From positions 372,001 through 436,000 of the forward strand of contig NZ_ACGK02000001.1 of NCBI RefSeq assembly GCF_000159235.2: a DNA stretch of 64,000 nt, given 5' to 3'. The translations under genes were made by a program, and so were the position numbers. Shown in pieces: positions 36,970 through 45,223 of this stretch. The DNA is from Fannyhessea vaginae DSM 15829 (GTDB lineage Bacteria; Actinomycetota; Coriobacteriia; Coriobacteriales; Atopobiaceae). Position 1 is the first letter of the stretch. Every line of letters starts with the position of its first letter. The notes under the pieces were generated by a model. It did not search any database and had not been told where the DNA came from. It saw only the letters and a list, made by a program, of their open reading frames with translations.

Positions 36970-37421
36970 TGAAAAAGACACTCATTCAACTTGGACTTCT
37001 TGGGTTTCCTCTAGGCATTGCAATTGGTTATGTGATAACGCTCGTTATATCAATCGGTATTGGGGACAATTGTTACTATCCCGTCAGTCAAGAACTTATA
37101 AACACAGCTGGAACCGAATTGAACGCTGTTCTTCTTCAAACACTTTTGTGTGGCATAGTGGGTTCGTTGTTTTCAATGGGTTCGGTTGTTTGGGATATAG
37201 ATTCGTGGAGTATTGCCAAACAAACGGGCGTTTATTTTGTAATTGCTTGTCTAGCGATGTTCCCCATTGCTTATTTTGCATATTGGATGCCTCATTCTGT
37301 TGTGGGCGCTGCGCTGTACGTGGGTATATTTATAGCAATATTTGTGATTTGTTGGATTACTCAATATCTTTCGATAAAGCATAAGGTCAGCGAAATGAAT
37401 GCTGGATTGCATAAAATTTAA
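36969..37421 (+). CDS. DUF3021-type membrane protein, partner of the LytTR regulator
   Basis: 150 residues with four hydrophobic segments (about 8-30, 55-78, 85-107, 112-133) and short basic ends, as in DUF3021 proteins (start KKTLIQLGLLGFPLGIAIGY). The start codon shares one base with the stop of the LytTR gene, so the pair is translationally coupled. Known analogues (HdrM/BrsM-type proteins in streptococci) inhibit their LytTR partner and are linked to bacteriocin and competence control; transfer of that role to this pair is inference. Confidence 0.85.
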   Translation: MKKTLIQLGLLGFPLGIAIGYVITLVISIGIGDNCYYPVSQELINTAGTELNAVLLQTLLCGIVGSLFSMGSVVWDIDSWSIAKQTGVYFVIACLAMFPIAYFAYWMPHSVVGAALYVGIFIAIFVICWITQYLSIKHKVSEMNAGLHKI

Positions 37422-37574
37422 ACGGCGTGGCAATAGGCATAATAAATTTTATACATGAAGCCAACTAGTACATACAGCTAAAAAAGTTTTGTTCTTTCAG
37501 GATTTTCGCTTCATATAAAGTGTACAATATATACCATTGCTCGATTATATAAACATGCCTACGAAGGAACATGT

Positions 37575-38966
37575 ATGAAAAAATTTGTGCACGCCCCTCG
37601 CGCTTTAGTTACACTTGCTTTAATATGCTCTACTTCGGGTTTTTATTCGCCACAGAGCGCATACGCGATAGGTGGCGGAGGTATTTCCACCGTGACAGGG
37701 GGAGCAGTTAATTGTAAAGCCGAAAACACCTGCATCCAAAACATAGGCGATACTGCACATGTGAGCTATAAAATACAGACGTCTGCATTTCTTCTTTCGG
37801 GCAATCGTGCTCTAAGTGTTCCAAAAACTTCAATTTTTGTACCGAAGATCCTTAAAAATGTTAAATTTACCCTTGTAAGTGCACCAGGTTCTAAAACAAA
37901 CAACATAGACACCGGTGCTCATCCACAAAAACAAGAGTTAACACCTACGGGCATACCTATTTATCGTGTGCCTGTTCACAAGGTATCCAAAATCATTCCC
38001 GTAGTATCGCTTGTTCATGATAATAATGGAGGATTTTGTGATGAACGCGGAAATCAGGCGCCGCTGGATAAAGGTGGATTTATTAGTTCTGACATACATG
38101 AACAAGACATGAGTATATATAAAAGTAGTGCTTATGTAGATGAGGGAGAACAAGATTCTGGAGTATCATATTTTGGCTATCAAAGTACCGCAAGTGATCT
38201 CAAGAATTATGAGCTCTATGATGAATATAGTTTTGAGTTGAAAGAACCAGGGGTGTTTACCCTTAAACTTGAAGGCGATGTTGAAACGAAGTCAACGCTT
38301 ACAGTTTTGCCAATACGCGTAACTAATGTAGTTGCTCGCTGTGTGCAAGAAACCAATGGAAGCGATGTTTACGAACCTGATTGTCAAAGTCTTACGGAGT
38401 ATGAACAGTTTAGGTATGGCGAACTCCCAAAATATTCGCTTTCTGATGACACAATTAATCAAACATTGCTTAAACATAATACAGAAGATGGACTTACAGG
38501 ATATGGAAATTGTAGAGTTACGCGCGAAATTGATGCGCCTGATATGATCGGGCCAGATGTGGAGCCTGGGAAAACCTCTGCATTTAACGCGTATAAAGAT
38601 ACGTTTGCGCTTGAAGCTAACGCAGCTGAAAGTTATTTTTTGAATGGCGTAGATGAGGATGGCTGTGATCAGGCGGCGGCTGTTATTACAGTCTGTCCAA
38701 AGCCCACGCCAACACCTGAGCCCACGCCAACACCTGAGCCCACGCCAACACCTACGCCTACGCCCAAACCAACACCAAAACCAGATCCTGAACCAACTCC
38801 TAATCCAGGAGAGCCTCCAACAACTTCTAAACCGCCAGTGCCTTCTACACCAGAAACTAAGGTCACTGCCCAAACAAGCGATCTCTTTGTAAACCCCAGT
38901 GCTCATTTAGCTTCTGTAGTATTGGGTTCATTAGCTGTAATTTCTGGTGTATTTCGTAAGCACTAA
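37575..38966 (+). CDS. Surface protein with Pro/Thr-rich wall-spanning repeat and C-terminal membrane anchor
   Basis: 463 residues, ATG behind GAAGG. Sec signal peptide (1-32, cleavage near SAYA). Residues 33-375 form a beta-rich extracellular part with several Cys residues (e.g. NCKAENTC; CDERG; CQSL) that could form disulfides; no family recognised. Residues about 376-425 are PT/PE/PK repeats, typical wall-spanning stalks. The C-terminus has a hydrophobic helix (HLASVVLGSLAVISGV) and a basic tail FRKH, laid out like a sortase signal, but the expected LPxTG is absent; the nearest sequence is TAQTSD, where LPQTGD might be expected. It follows the LytTR pair and may be its target. Confidence 0.75.
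   Translation: MKKFVHAPRALVTLALICSTSGFYSPQSAYAIGGGGISTVTGGAVNCKAENTCIQNIGDTAHVSYKIQTSAFLLSGNRALSVPKTSIFVPKILKNVKFTLVSAPGSKTNNIDTGAHPQKQELTPTGIPIYRVPVHKVSKIIPVVSLVHDNNGGFCDERGNQAPLDKGGFISSDIHEQDMSIYKSSAYVDEGEQDSGVSYFGYQSTASDLKNYELYDEYSFELKEPGVFTLKLEGDVETKSTLTVLPIRVTNVVARCVQETNGSDVYEPDCQSLTEYEQFRYGELPKYSLSDDTINQTLLKHNTEDGLTGYGNCRVTREIDAPDMIGPDVEPGKTSAFNAYKDTFALEANAAESYFLNGVDEDGCDQAAAVITVCPKPTPTPEPTPTPEPTPTPTPTPKPTPKPDPEPTPNPGEPPTTSKPPVPSTPETKVTAQTSDLFVNPSAHLASVVLGSLAVISGVFRKH
38703..38753 (+). repeat. 18-bp tandem repeat coding for PTPTPE units
   Basis: CCCACGCCAACACCTGAG at 38703-38720 and 38721-38738, then a 15-bp partial third copy. In frame with the surface-protein gene, so length variation would change stalk length without frameshift. 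Confidence 0.9.
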
Positions 38967-38993
38967 AACTATATTTACCATTTTGTAAATTAA

Positions 38994-39030
38994 CCATATT
39001 CTCGTGTAATAGTATTACGCGAGAATATGG
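38994..39030. terminator. Long hairpin between convergent genes
   Basis: CCATATTCTCG-TGTAA pairs with TTACG-CGAGAATATGG (16 bp with one T-G pair, TAGTA loop). Located between the convergent surface-protein and cytidylyltransferase-fusion genes. It has no long T tract and may terminate from both sides. A smaller stem ATTTAC/GTAAAT lies 20 bp before it. Confidence 0.6.
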
Positions 39031-39176
39031 TTGTAGTAACCTAAACCGCAATTGCAACTAGTATCTTTCACACCGTATACCTCAAAGCAAAACTCTACGT
39101 TTTCCTTGAAGCCATACTACGCAGATGTAATCATGCATGTACCCAGTTAAACATTTGCAAGTGGAACCTTTATATC

Positions 39177-40982
39177 TTAGAACATCTCATTTCTAAGAGC
39201 TTGAAGCAAGACATTGTCGTCTTTCTCATCGCGTACTGCAAGACGTAAATACTTTTTACCATCTACTTTTGACGACAGATCCTTAATTAAGATGTTGTAT
39301 TTTGAAAGCATGATTTCAGTCAGTGCTGCGGTTGTTATGTCACCTGTGATCTGAACCATCACGTAGTTTGCTTGTGATGGAATAACTCTAAGTCCTCTGA
39401 TTTGTGCGAGCTCTTGTTCAAAACGCGATCTTTCTGCTCTAATTTTTACTAAGGCACAAATATAATCTTTCTTATATTTTTCTGCAATTTGAAGATAATA
39501 CTCGCCAAACGAATTGATATTCCAAATAGCAACTGTTTTTTTGATTTTTTGTATTGCCTCAACGTTTCCTGATGCCACAATGCCCAATCTAAGGCCAGGA
39601 ATACCGTATGATTTTGAAATACTTTTTACTACAAATAGTTGAGGATTATCGTCGATAATGTCTTGTTTAATGAACGAGGAATCTTCTTCGTCTGCAAAAT
39701 CAACAAAGGACTCGTCTAGGATAAACACAATTCCTCGTTCTTTTGTCCATTGAACGAGTTTAAGCATCTCATGTTTGGGGATATAATTTCCGGTAGGGTT
39801 ATCGGGATTCACCAGCACTAAAGTTTTGATTGTTTTATCTGAGAAAAACGAAATAACATCATCGCAGGTATATGAATAATCTTTATTGCTAGGATAAAAA
39901 CAAATCGACTGTTGTTGATGATAACGATTGGGATATTCTTCAAAGGTAGGACGAATGAAACCGACCTCTTTTGAGGTAGAATCCATAAGTGCTTTGATAA
40001 GCTCCGATGCGCCATTTCCTACGGTAATATTTTCTTGTTTGATATTAAAATTCTTTCCTGCTAACAAGGAATTTACTTCTAACCCAGAAGGATATTGAGT
40101 AAGCAGAACCTTAAAATTAGCTTGTAATTCTTCGACAAGTTTTGTTGGAGGAAAATACGGATTTACCAGATAACAAAAATCAAGGACGTGAGGATATCTC
40201 CAATAGCCTCCATAACGCTTCATCATTTTTGCAAGTTTTTCGGATGGTTTGCAAAAAATCGAGGATGCAATATCTAAGTCTTGTGCGTCATCAATTTCAT
40301 ACCATTTTTCACCGTTTAGCCTTTTAGCGCATAAAAGAGAGCTATCAAGCTCAACAAGGCTCTTTAAAGCACGTTCATAATATTGGTTGGTGCCCATAGC
40401 GCTCATGTATGCCTCTATAAAAGGCAAGTATGAACGTTTGAGAAAATCTTTTGAAAATTTGTAAATATTAACCGTTTTATAGTAGGAATCTACCCGTTTA
40501 AAGTCAAATTCTGAGCCTGGTACAAATTTTGTAATATGATCGTTTGTATCAAGTTCCAAACACGTTCCGTCCATCCAGGATTCATACTTATCTACAACGG
40601 CTAGGTTAGGACGCTTGTCAGACAATAAACCTTGAATCACCGTATCATCAAAAATTAAATCAGATTCAAGAAGAACGGTGTCGTCTTTAACAATTTCATC
40701 TTTTGCTAAATAAAATGAATAAATGTTATTGGTTTTATCATATATATCATTATGAACGTACACCAGCTCGATCCCTAAGTGTAATTGTTCAATATAACTT
40801 TGCAAAACGTCTGCCTTATATCCCACAACAACTATGACTCTTTGTATTCCCGCGTTAATAAGTTGGGTTAACATGCGCTTTATGAGTGATGTACCGTTAA
40901 CTTCTACCATACATTTTGCTTGATGTTTTGTTATTCTTTTTAATCTGCTTCCCATACCTGCGGCCAGTATCAGTCCTTGCAT
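39177..40982 (-). CDS. Bifunctional LicC/PntC-like cytidylyltransferase fused to a CobD/HisC-like PLP enzyme
   Basis: 601 residues, ATG with AGGAGG 7 nt upstream. Residues 1-240: nucleotidyltransferase (LAAGMGSRL, AKCMVEVNG, VVGYKADVL, KTNNIYSFYLA, LLESDLIFDD) closest in pattern to CTP:phosphocholine (LicC) and CTP:aminoethylphosphonate (PntC) enzymes. Residues 260-601: fold-type I PLP enzyme (GNGASELIKALM, NPDNPTG at 392-398, ILDES with D423, Schiff-base K457 in SISKSYGIPGLRLG). YGIPGLRLG resembles CobD, the L-threonine phosphate decarboxylase. Decarboxylation of phosphoserine would give phosphoethanolamine, which domain 1 could activate to CDP-ethanolamine. The alternative, aminoethylphosphonate synthesis as in PntC-transaminase fusions, would need a PEP mutase, absent here. 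It follows the DUF1015 gene by 11 nt. Function of each domain is inference; families are clear. Confidence 0.82.
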   Translation of the reverse strand: MQGLILAAGMGSRLKRITKHQAKCMVEVNGTSLIKRMLTQLINAGIQRVIVVVGYKADVLQSYIEQLHLGIELVYVHNDIYDKTNNIYSFYLAKDEIVKDDTVLLESDLIFDDTVIQGLLSDKRPNLAVVDKYESWMDGTCLELDTNDHITKFVPGSEFDFKRVDSYYKTVNIYKFSKDFLKRSYLPFIEAYMSAMGTNQYYERALKSLVELDSSLLCAKRLNGEKWYEIDDAQDLDIASSIFCKPSEKLAKMMKRYGGYWRYPHVLDFCYLVNPYFPPTKLVEELQANFKVLLTQYPSGLEVNSLLAGKNFNIKQENITVGNGASELIKALMDSTSKEVGFIRPTFEEYPNRYHQQQSICFYPSNKDYSYTCDDVISFFSDKTIKTLVLVNPDNPTGNYIPKHEMLKLVQWTKERGIVFILDESFVDFADEEDSSFIKQDIIDDNPQLFVVKSISKSYGIPGLRLGIVASGNVEAIQKIKKTVAIWNINSFGEYYLQIAEKYKKDYICALVKIRAERSRFEQELAQIRGLRVIPSQANYVMVQITGDITTAALTEIMLSKYNILIKDLSSKVDGKKYLRLAVRDEKDDNVLLQALRNEMF

Positions 40983-40993
40983 AGATGATCCTC

Positions 40994-42037
40994 CTATTTA
41001 TATTTTTTCATAATTAAAAACGATGGGAACTTTGGTTCAAAACACGTTGATTTTGGTGGCATCATTAAGTTGAGATCCATAAAGTGAATAAATTCCTGAG
41101 GAGTAACAGGATATACCTCTAAGAGGACATCATTTTGTCCTAAGACGTAATTCCCCATATCAAACTCGTTGCCCAACACAAAGGATAGGGCAGAAAAATC
41201 ATTGATTCTAAACGCCACTGTTAATATTTGGGTATTTAAGCGTAAAACATCGTTATTCCAAAATTCATCATCAGCAATATTAGACAGTTTGACATAAAGC
41301 GTTTCATCTTGATAGGTTATCTTTACCACGCCTCTTTGAAGCACAGGGTCTTCTGAGATCATGTGTCTATTTATAAAAAGGTTCTTGGCAGCGTCAAATC
41401 TTACCGCATCTACATTTCTAATAATGCGATGAATAGGATAGATTTTTACGTCGTTCATATCCATAAGACAGGCAAGCATTGTTTCTTTGTGTTTTAGAAT
41501 AGAAGTGGAGTATAAACGATGATGGCCGTCAGCAACGTAGAGAGTTTCTATTTCTTTATACATGTCTAATAATTGTTGAGCTTTTTCATCTAAGTAGATA
41601 TAGATAGTAAGCTCGCCGAGTTGGTACACGTCATCACTTGTAACAGTTTTAACATAGGTTGCGAGGGGAATATGCTGTTTGTGAATAAGAAGAACGGGCT
41701 GCGTTTCTGTGTTGTAGATACTAAAATTAGCCAACATTCCTTGAACAGTGTCAGGAATAACTAATTCGTGCGTTTTAATTTTGCCCGTCTTATAGTCATC
41801 AATATCAATATCGGCGACAAGGCTATATACACCCTTGTTCTTCACAATAAATGCAGCGTGTTGATAATTCTTTATGCGATCGTTATTTAACTTGTCTTTT
41901 TGTGCTTGCGACAAAAACATTACGGAATCATCAAAATTGATTTTTCCATCATGTATGTAAGTCAGGTTAATGAAATCTGACTTATAACAATTTCCGCTCA
42001 CATTGAGATAAGAATCGTTCAAAGTGCGCAATTTCAT
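40994..42037 (-). CDS. DUF1015-like protein, possible serine kinase
   Basis: 347 residues from the ATG at 42037 (GAGGTG upstream; GTG 42046 falls inside that site). DUF1015 hallmarks: KTHELVIPD around residue 90, VADGHHRLYS (168-177; the GHHR core) and YPIHRII. It is shorter than the usual 400 residues. DUF1015 proteins are related to ParB/sulfiredoxin-fold free-serine kinases (SerK), as far as I recall; if so this gene would supply O-phosphoserine to the CobD-like domain of the next gene. AT-rich like the rest of the island. Middle gene of the reverse-strand set; 223 bp separate it from the LicD-like gene, a gap with a CACCTA/TAGGTG hairpin (42148-42166) and no further ORF. Confidence 0.8.
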   Translation of the reverse strand: MKLRTLNDSYLNVSGNCYKSDFINLTYIHDGKINFDDSVMFLSQAQKDKLNNDRIKNYQHAAFIVKNKGVYSLVADIDIDDYKTGKIKTHELVIPDTVQGMLANFSIYNTETQPVLLIHKQHIPLATYVKTVTSDDVYQLGELTIYIYLDEKAQQLLDMYKEIETLYVADGHHRLYSTSILKHKETMLACLMDMNDVKIYPIHRIIRNVDAVRFDAAKNLFINRHMISEDPVLQRGVVKITYQDETLYVKLSNIADDEFWNNDVLRLNTQILTVAFRINDFSALSFVLGNEFDMGNYVLGQNDVLLEVYPVTPQEFIHFMDLNLMMPPKSTCFEPKFPSFLIMKKYK

Positions 42038-42260
42038 AACCTTCACCTCGTCAATCAGTCAATCATAAACGATGCATCTATCTTACATACTACCATGTAG
42101 GTACTACCACGCACTCAATGCTTGGTGGCTATAAAAGTGAAGAGTAGCACCTATATGTTTTAGGTGTTGCAACAAGATGATATAGCAATCCTCGACTTTG
42201 CAAAAACTTGCACGTTGAAAAATTGAAAGATACTATGCCTTAACGTTGCAAGCCACTAAC

Positions 42261-43109
42261 TTACCAACGTCCAAAATCCAAACGAGCAGGATAGTGATTT
42301 TTACGCTGTTCAACAGGAGGCAGTTGCATATAGTCACCGTCATAAAATTGTGTTAAGTGCTCATGAAGATTGGCAGGGAAATTTACTTTCATCCCTTCAA
42401 AATCAAGCTGCTTAAGCGGGAAAATTTCGTCGTAAGACCAAACCGACTTATATGGATTAGTATCACACATAAACGCAAACCTTTTGGGCTCTTCATGTGA
42501 GTGTAGAGACTTTGCCTTGTTTTCTTGAGAAATACAGGTTTTCAAAGAAATGGGGAGCAGAGAAATGATGGTGCCTGCCGTATACGTTACTGCTTTAATA
42601 ATGCGGCTTTTCCATCCGTTATTCAAAATAAAAGGTCGAGGAACAAGCTTGAGCATGCGCAAATGTGACCAAAACCATGCACGTCTAGCTTGTTTGCGAA
42701 ACTCTTGATCGTTTTCACTTACGGTTTCGAGTGGATAAATATCCAAAAATATACCCAAATTAAGCGGGAGATCCTTCAGTGCTTCTTCGCAAAATTGCGT
42801 ACCTTTGATCATAATACGAGTAGTAGAAAGCGGATATTTGGGATCTTTATCTGCGTTCATAATTTCATAGCGATCAGAATATTTTTCTTCAAAAACAGAA
42901 ATCAAGGTATGGTAATCTTTTGAGGGAATACACAGGTCTATGTCATCATCCCAAGGGATAAAGCCCTTATGACGTACTGCTCCTATACCAGTTCCTGCAT
43001 AGGCAAAATACGTGAGATTATGCTCGGAACAAACGTTAATGAAATCCTTTAATATCATCAATTCAAGCTGTTGTACGTGATGAAGCGTTTCATCATCATA
43101 TTCAGTCAT
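42261..43109 (-). CDS. LicD family phosphotransferase
   Basis: 282 residues from the ATG at 43109 (AAGGAG 5 nt upstream). LicD/fukutin-type nucleotidyltransferase fold: ELMILKDFINVCSEHNLTYFAYAGTGIGAVRHKG split motif, then the metal-binding D-D-D-I-D (residues about 54-58) in GFIPWDDDIDLC, and GIFLDIYPLE. LicD transfers phosphocholine from CDP-choline to teichoic acid or glycan; relatives transfer phosphoethanolamine. The C-terminal basic/aromatic region and two hydrophobic stretches suggest membrane association. Directly upstream of the DUF1015 and cytidylyltransferase-fusion genes on the same strand, which would provide its activated donor. Confidence 0.88.
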   Translation of the reverse strand: MTEYDDETLHHVQQLELMILKDFINVCSEHNLTYFAYAGTGIGAVRHKGFIPWDDDIDLCIPSKDYHTLISVFEEKYSDRYEIMNADKDPKYPLSTTRIMIKGTQFCEEALKDLPLNLGIFLDIYPLETVSENDQEFRKQARRAWFWSHLRMLKLVPRPFILNNGWKSRIIKAVTYTAGTIISLLPISLKTCISQENKAKSLHSHEEPKRFAFMCDTNPYKSVWSYDEIFPLKQLDFEGMKVNFPANLHEHLTQFYDGDYMQLPPVEQRKNHYPARLDFGRW

Positions 43110-43455
43110 ATGCACTCCTTATACTGTGGCATAACATACTTTATGACTCGATTATTTTAACAAAAAACAGCTTAGGTTATCATTATCCTGTCTATTTTAC
43201 ATACTTTTGTTCTAAGCTTTTATGCGCTATTTTCCTCTTAGCTTTATTAAAAAATGACGAGGCATTACTTCAAAGACGCATTAAGCGAAAAAATTCAGCC
43301 GTACAGCTATATTTGTTTGACGGATAGGCTTTGCGGGTATGAAATATATAGTAAAGCGTACTAAATTTAGTGTGGATGAGCGTATTGATGCCCGTTATAG
43401 CTGTTATAAAGGCTCATGCACCTTAATTTGAAGTAACTTTATCAAAGGAGGAATC
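43110..43455. other. 346-bp non-coding gap with probable hpf promoter
   Basis: AT-rich, between the divergent LicD-like gene and hpf. TTGACG at 43317-43322 followed 17 nt later by TGAAAT, or 15 nt later by TATGAA, is the best promoter candidate for hpf. No RNA-like long-range pairing comparable to that at 34.9-35.1 kb was found, and no convincing gene. Confidence 0.5.
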
Positions 43456-44034
43456 ATGACAGACATTAAAATTTCCGGTCGTAAGGTTTCCGTAAGTGAT
43501 GCATTGCGTGATCACGTACAGCATAAAGTAGGCGATGCGCTTAAAGTCTTTGACATTACACCGATGAGCTGTGATGTGGTTCTTCGCGTAGATAAAAATC
43601 ATTCAAACCCCGATCGTAAAACGTGCGAAGTTACGGTTTACGTTCGCAATAATGTGGTTCGGGTTGAGGCAAGCTCAGAAGATATGTATGCCGCTATTGA
43701 CGCTGCAAGCGACAAAGTTACCAGACAGTTGCGTAAGTATAAAACGCGTATTATCGATCGCAAGCAACGCTCTCAAGCGCCAGCGCCTGCGCCTTCTAAA
43801 GACTTATCTGACTTAATTGATGAGGTTGCCGATGACGACATGCTGGTACGTGAGAAGTATATTGATCTTCACCCCATGACCGAAGAAGAAGCCCTTGTAC
43901 AAACGGATTTAATTGGTCATGACTTTTATGTGTTTGAAAATGCAACAACTGGGTTAATTAATGTTGTTTATCATCGCCATAACGGTGGATACGGTATCAT
44001 TAAACCTAAACTTGAAACAGAAGATGGTGAGTAG
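43456..44034 (+). CDS. hpf: Ribosome hibernation promoting factor, long form
   Basis: 192 residues, ATG behind AAAGGAGG. N-terminal S30AE domain (1-100: DIKISGRKVSVSDALRDHVQHKVGDAL ... ASSEDMYAAIDAASDKVTRQLRKYKTR), a Pro/Ala linker, and the C-terminal dimerisation domain of the long form (MTEEEALVQTDLIGHDFYVFENATTG, VVYHRHNGGYGII). Long HPF alone forms 100S ribosome dimers in stationary phase. In other genomes comF and raiA-type RNA are often close by; here they lie 8 kb upstream. Confidence 0.96.
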   Translation: MTDIKISGRKVSVSDALRDHVQHKVGDALKVFDITPMSCDVVLRVDKNHSNPDRKTCEVTVYVRNNVVRVEASSEDMYAAIDAASDKVTRQLRKYKTRIIDRKQRSQAPAPAPSKDLSDLIDEVADDDMLVREKYIDLHPMTEEEALVQTDLIGHDFYVFENATTGLINVVYHRHNGGYGIIKPKLETEDGE

Positions 44035-44122
44035 TTGTATTCATAGAGTGCAAGCGTGCGGTTGCGTTTCATAATCACATGTGTTAAAACTACGCCATCT
44101 TAACCGTTTGTGAGGATTGATT

Positions 44123-45157
44123 ATGGATACAAACCAGTATAGCTCAATGGATGAACAGGCAAATTTCACCGATGTTCAAAGCAGCAATCAGGATTATCCG
44201 TGTGGCAACAATGTCCATATTATTGTTGATTCTACCTCGGATTTTTCGCCGGCTATTATTAAGCGCTTGGGTTTGGAAGTCATTCCGTTTACGTATGTCG
44301 ATGAGGCAGGCATAGAGCACATGGATGACATGTGGCAAACTATGTCTGCCCACGATTTTTATGAGCGCATGAGAAAAAATCCTAAGATGCACTTTTCTAC
44401 AACGGCAGTAACTCCTGGTAGATACTATGAATATTTTGAGCGCTGTGCTCAAAAGGGAACACCAACACTGTATTTATGCCTGTCGAGTGGATTGTCGTCT
44501 TCGATTGAATCGGCACGCCGCGCACAAGCGATGATCAAAGAAAAATTCCCTGATTTTGAGCTTTATGTGCTTAACAATCGTTGTGATTCAGCAGCAGGGG
44601 AGTTGCTTGCTATTGAGGTTGCTCATCAAGCATCGCTGGGTTTAACTGCTCAAGAAGTATATGAATGGGCGCGTGACGCTCGTTATTTTCTGCAGGGATT
44701 CTTTACGCTTGAAAACTTTGATGCGCTTGCAGCAGGAGGAAGAATTCCTCCAGCGGCGGCGAGTGTGGGTGGAAAGCTTAATATTAAACCGGTGCTTTCG
44801 TATGATCTTAACGGTGCGCTTACCTTGCGTGGAATGTGTCGTGGTCGTAAAAAAGCACTCAAAGCTATGATTCAGGCATTTGAAGCAGGATATGCAAAAG
44901 ATACATCATTGCCGCTCGCGATTGTTTCAACCGATGCCGAAAAAGACGCCGATTGGCTTGAAAAAGAAATCAGAAAAGTTAAAGGTTGCGAGCGCGTGAC
45001 TATTATCCGCTCTCAAGTGTCGCCTATTTTAGGCTCACATGTTGGACCAGGCATGGTTGCTATGGTTTATTGGGGCACAGACAGAAGGTGCGAACAGTCT
45101 TTAACCGATAAAATCGCGCAAAAAATCAAGAGAACTATGGGCGGAGCAGTTTCGTAG
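44123..45157 (+). CDS. DegV family fatty acid-binding protein (second copy)
   Basis: 344 residues from ATG 44123 (TGAGGA upstream; TTG 44117 is in frame too). About 30 extra residues precede the EDD fold start VHIIVDSTSDFSPAIIKRLG. Family sites: HFSTTAVTPGRYYEYF (head-group loop), LYLCLSSGLSSSIESA, AAGGRIPPAAASVGG, then LNIKPVLSYDLNGAL. A FakB-like carrier for exogenous fatty acids. Differs from the copy at 13332-14201 by length and sequence, perhaps with another fatty-acid preference. Downstream of hpf by 88 nt, likely separate. Confidence 0.92.
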   Translation: MDTNQYSSMDEQANFTDVQSSNQDYPCGNNVHIIVDSTSDFSPAIIKRLGLEVIPFTYVDEAGIEHMDDMWQTMSAHDFYERMRKNPKMHFSTTAVTPGRYYEYFERCAQKGTPTLYLCLSSGLSSSIESARRAQAMIKEKFPDFELYVLNNRCDSAAGELLAIEVAHQASLGLTAQEVYEWARDARYFLQGFFTLENFDALAAGGRIPPAAASVGGKLNIKPVLSYDLNGALTLRGMCRGRKKALKAMIQAFEAGYAKDTSLPLAIVSTDAEKDADWLEKEIRKVKGCERVTIIRSQVSPILGSHVGPGMVAMVYWGTDRRCEQSLTDKIAQKIKRTMGGAVS

Positions 45158-45223
45158 GCAGCCTCAGACGCGCATTTTGGTATATCGTACACATCTGTTT
45201 TCTTACTAAGGATTGATTCATCT

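Noticed and set aside
36959-37384. 141-codon ORF in another frame over the DUF3021 gene
   Set aside because: Overlaps a well-supported coupled membrane-protein gene, and its composition (many Cys, Ser, Trp) is that of an out-of-frame shadow.
38703-38753. Possible CRISPR-like repeat
   Set aside because: Repeats are contiguous without spacers and encode a PT stalk in frame.
38669-38866. Gly/Val-rich antisense ORF
   Set aside because: Direct mirror of the Pro/Thr repeat codons of the surface protein.
39177-40982. Aminoethylphosphonate (PntC plus transaminase) assignment as first choice
   Set aside because: No PEP mutase or phosphonopyruvate decarboxylase in the window, and the PLP domain looks CobD/HisC-like; kept only as alternative.
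43339-43431. 30-codon ORF (MKYIVKRTKF...) upstream of hpf
   Set aside because: No ribosome binding site; its start overlaps the likely hpf -10 element. Probably chance.
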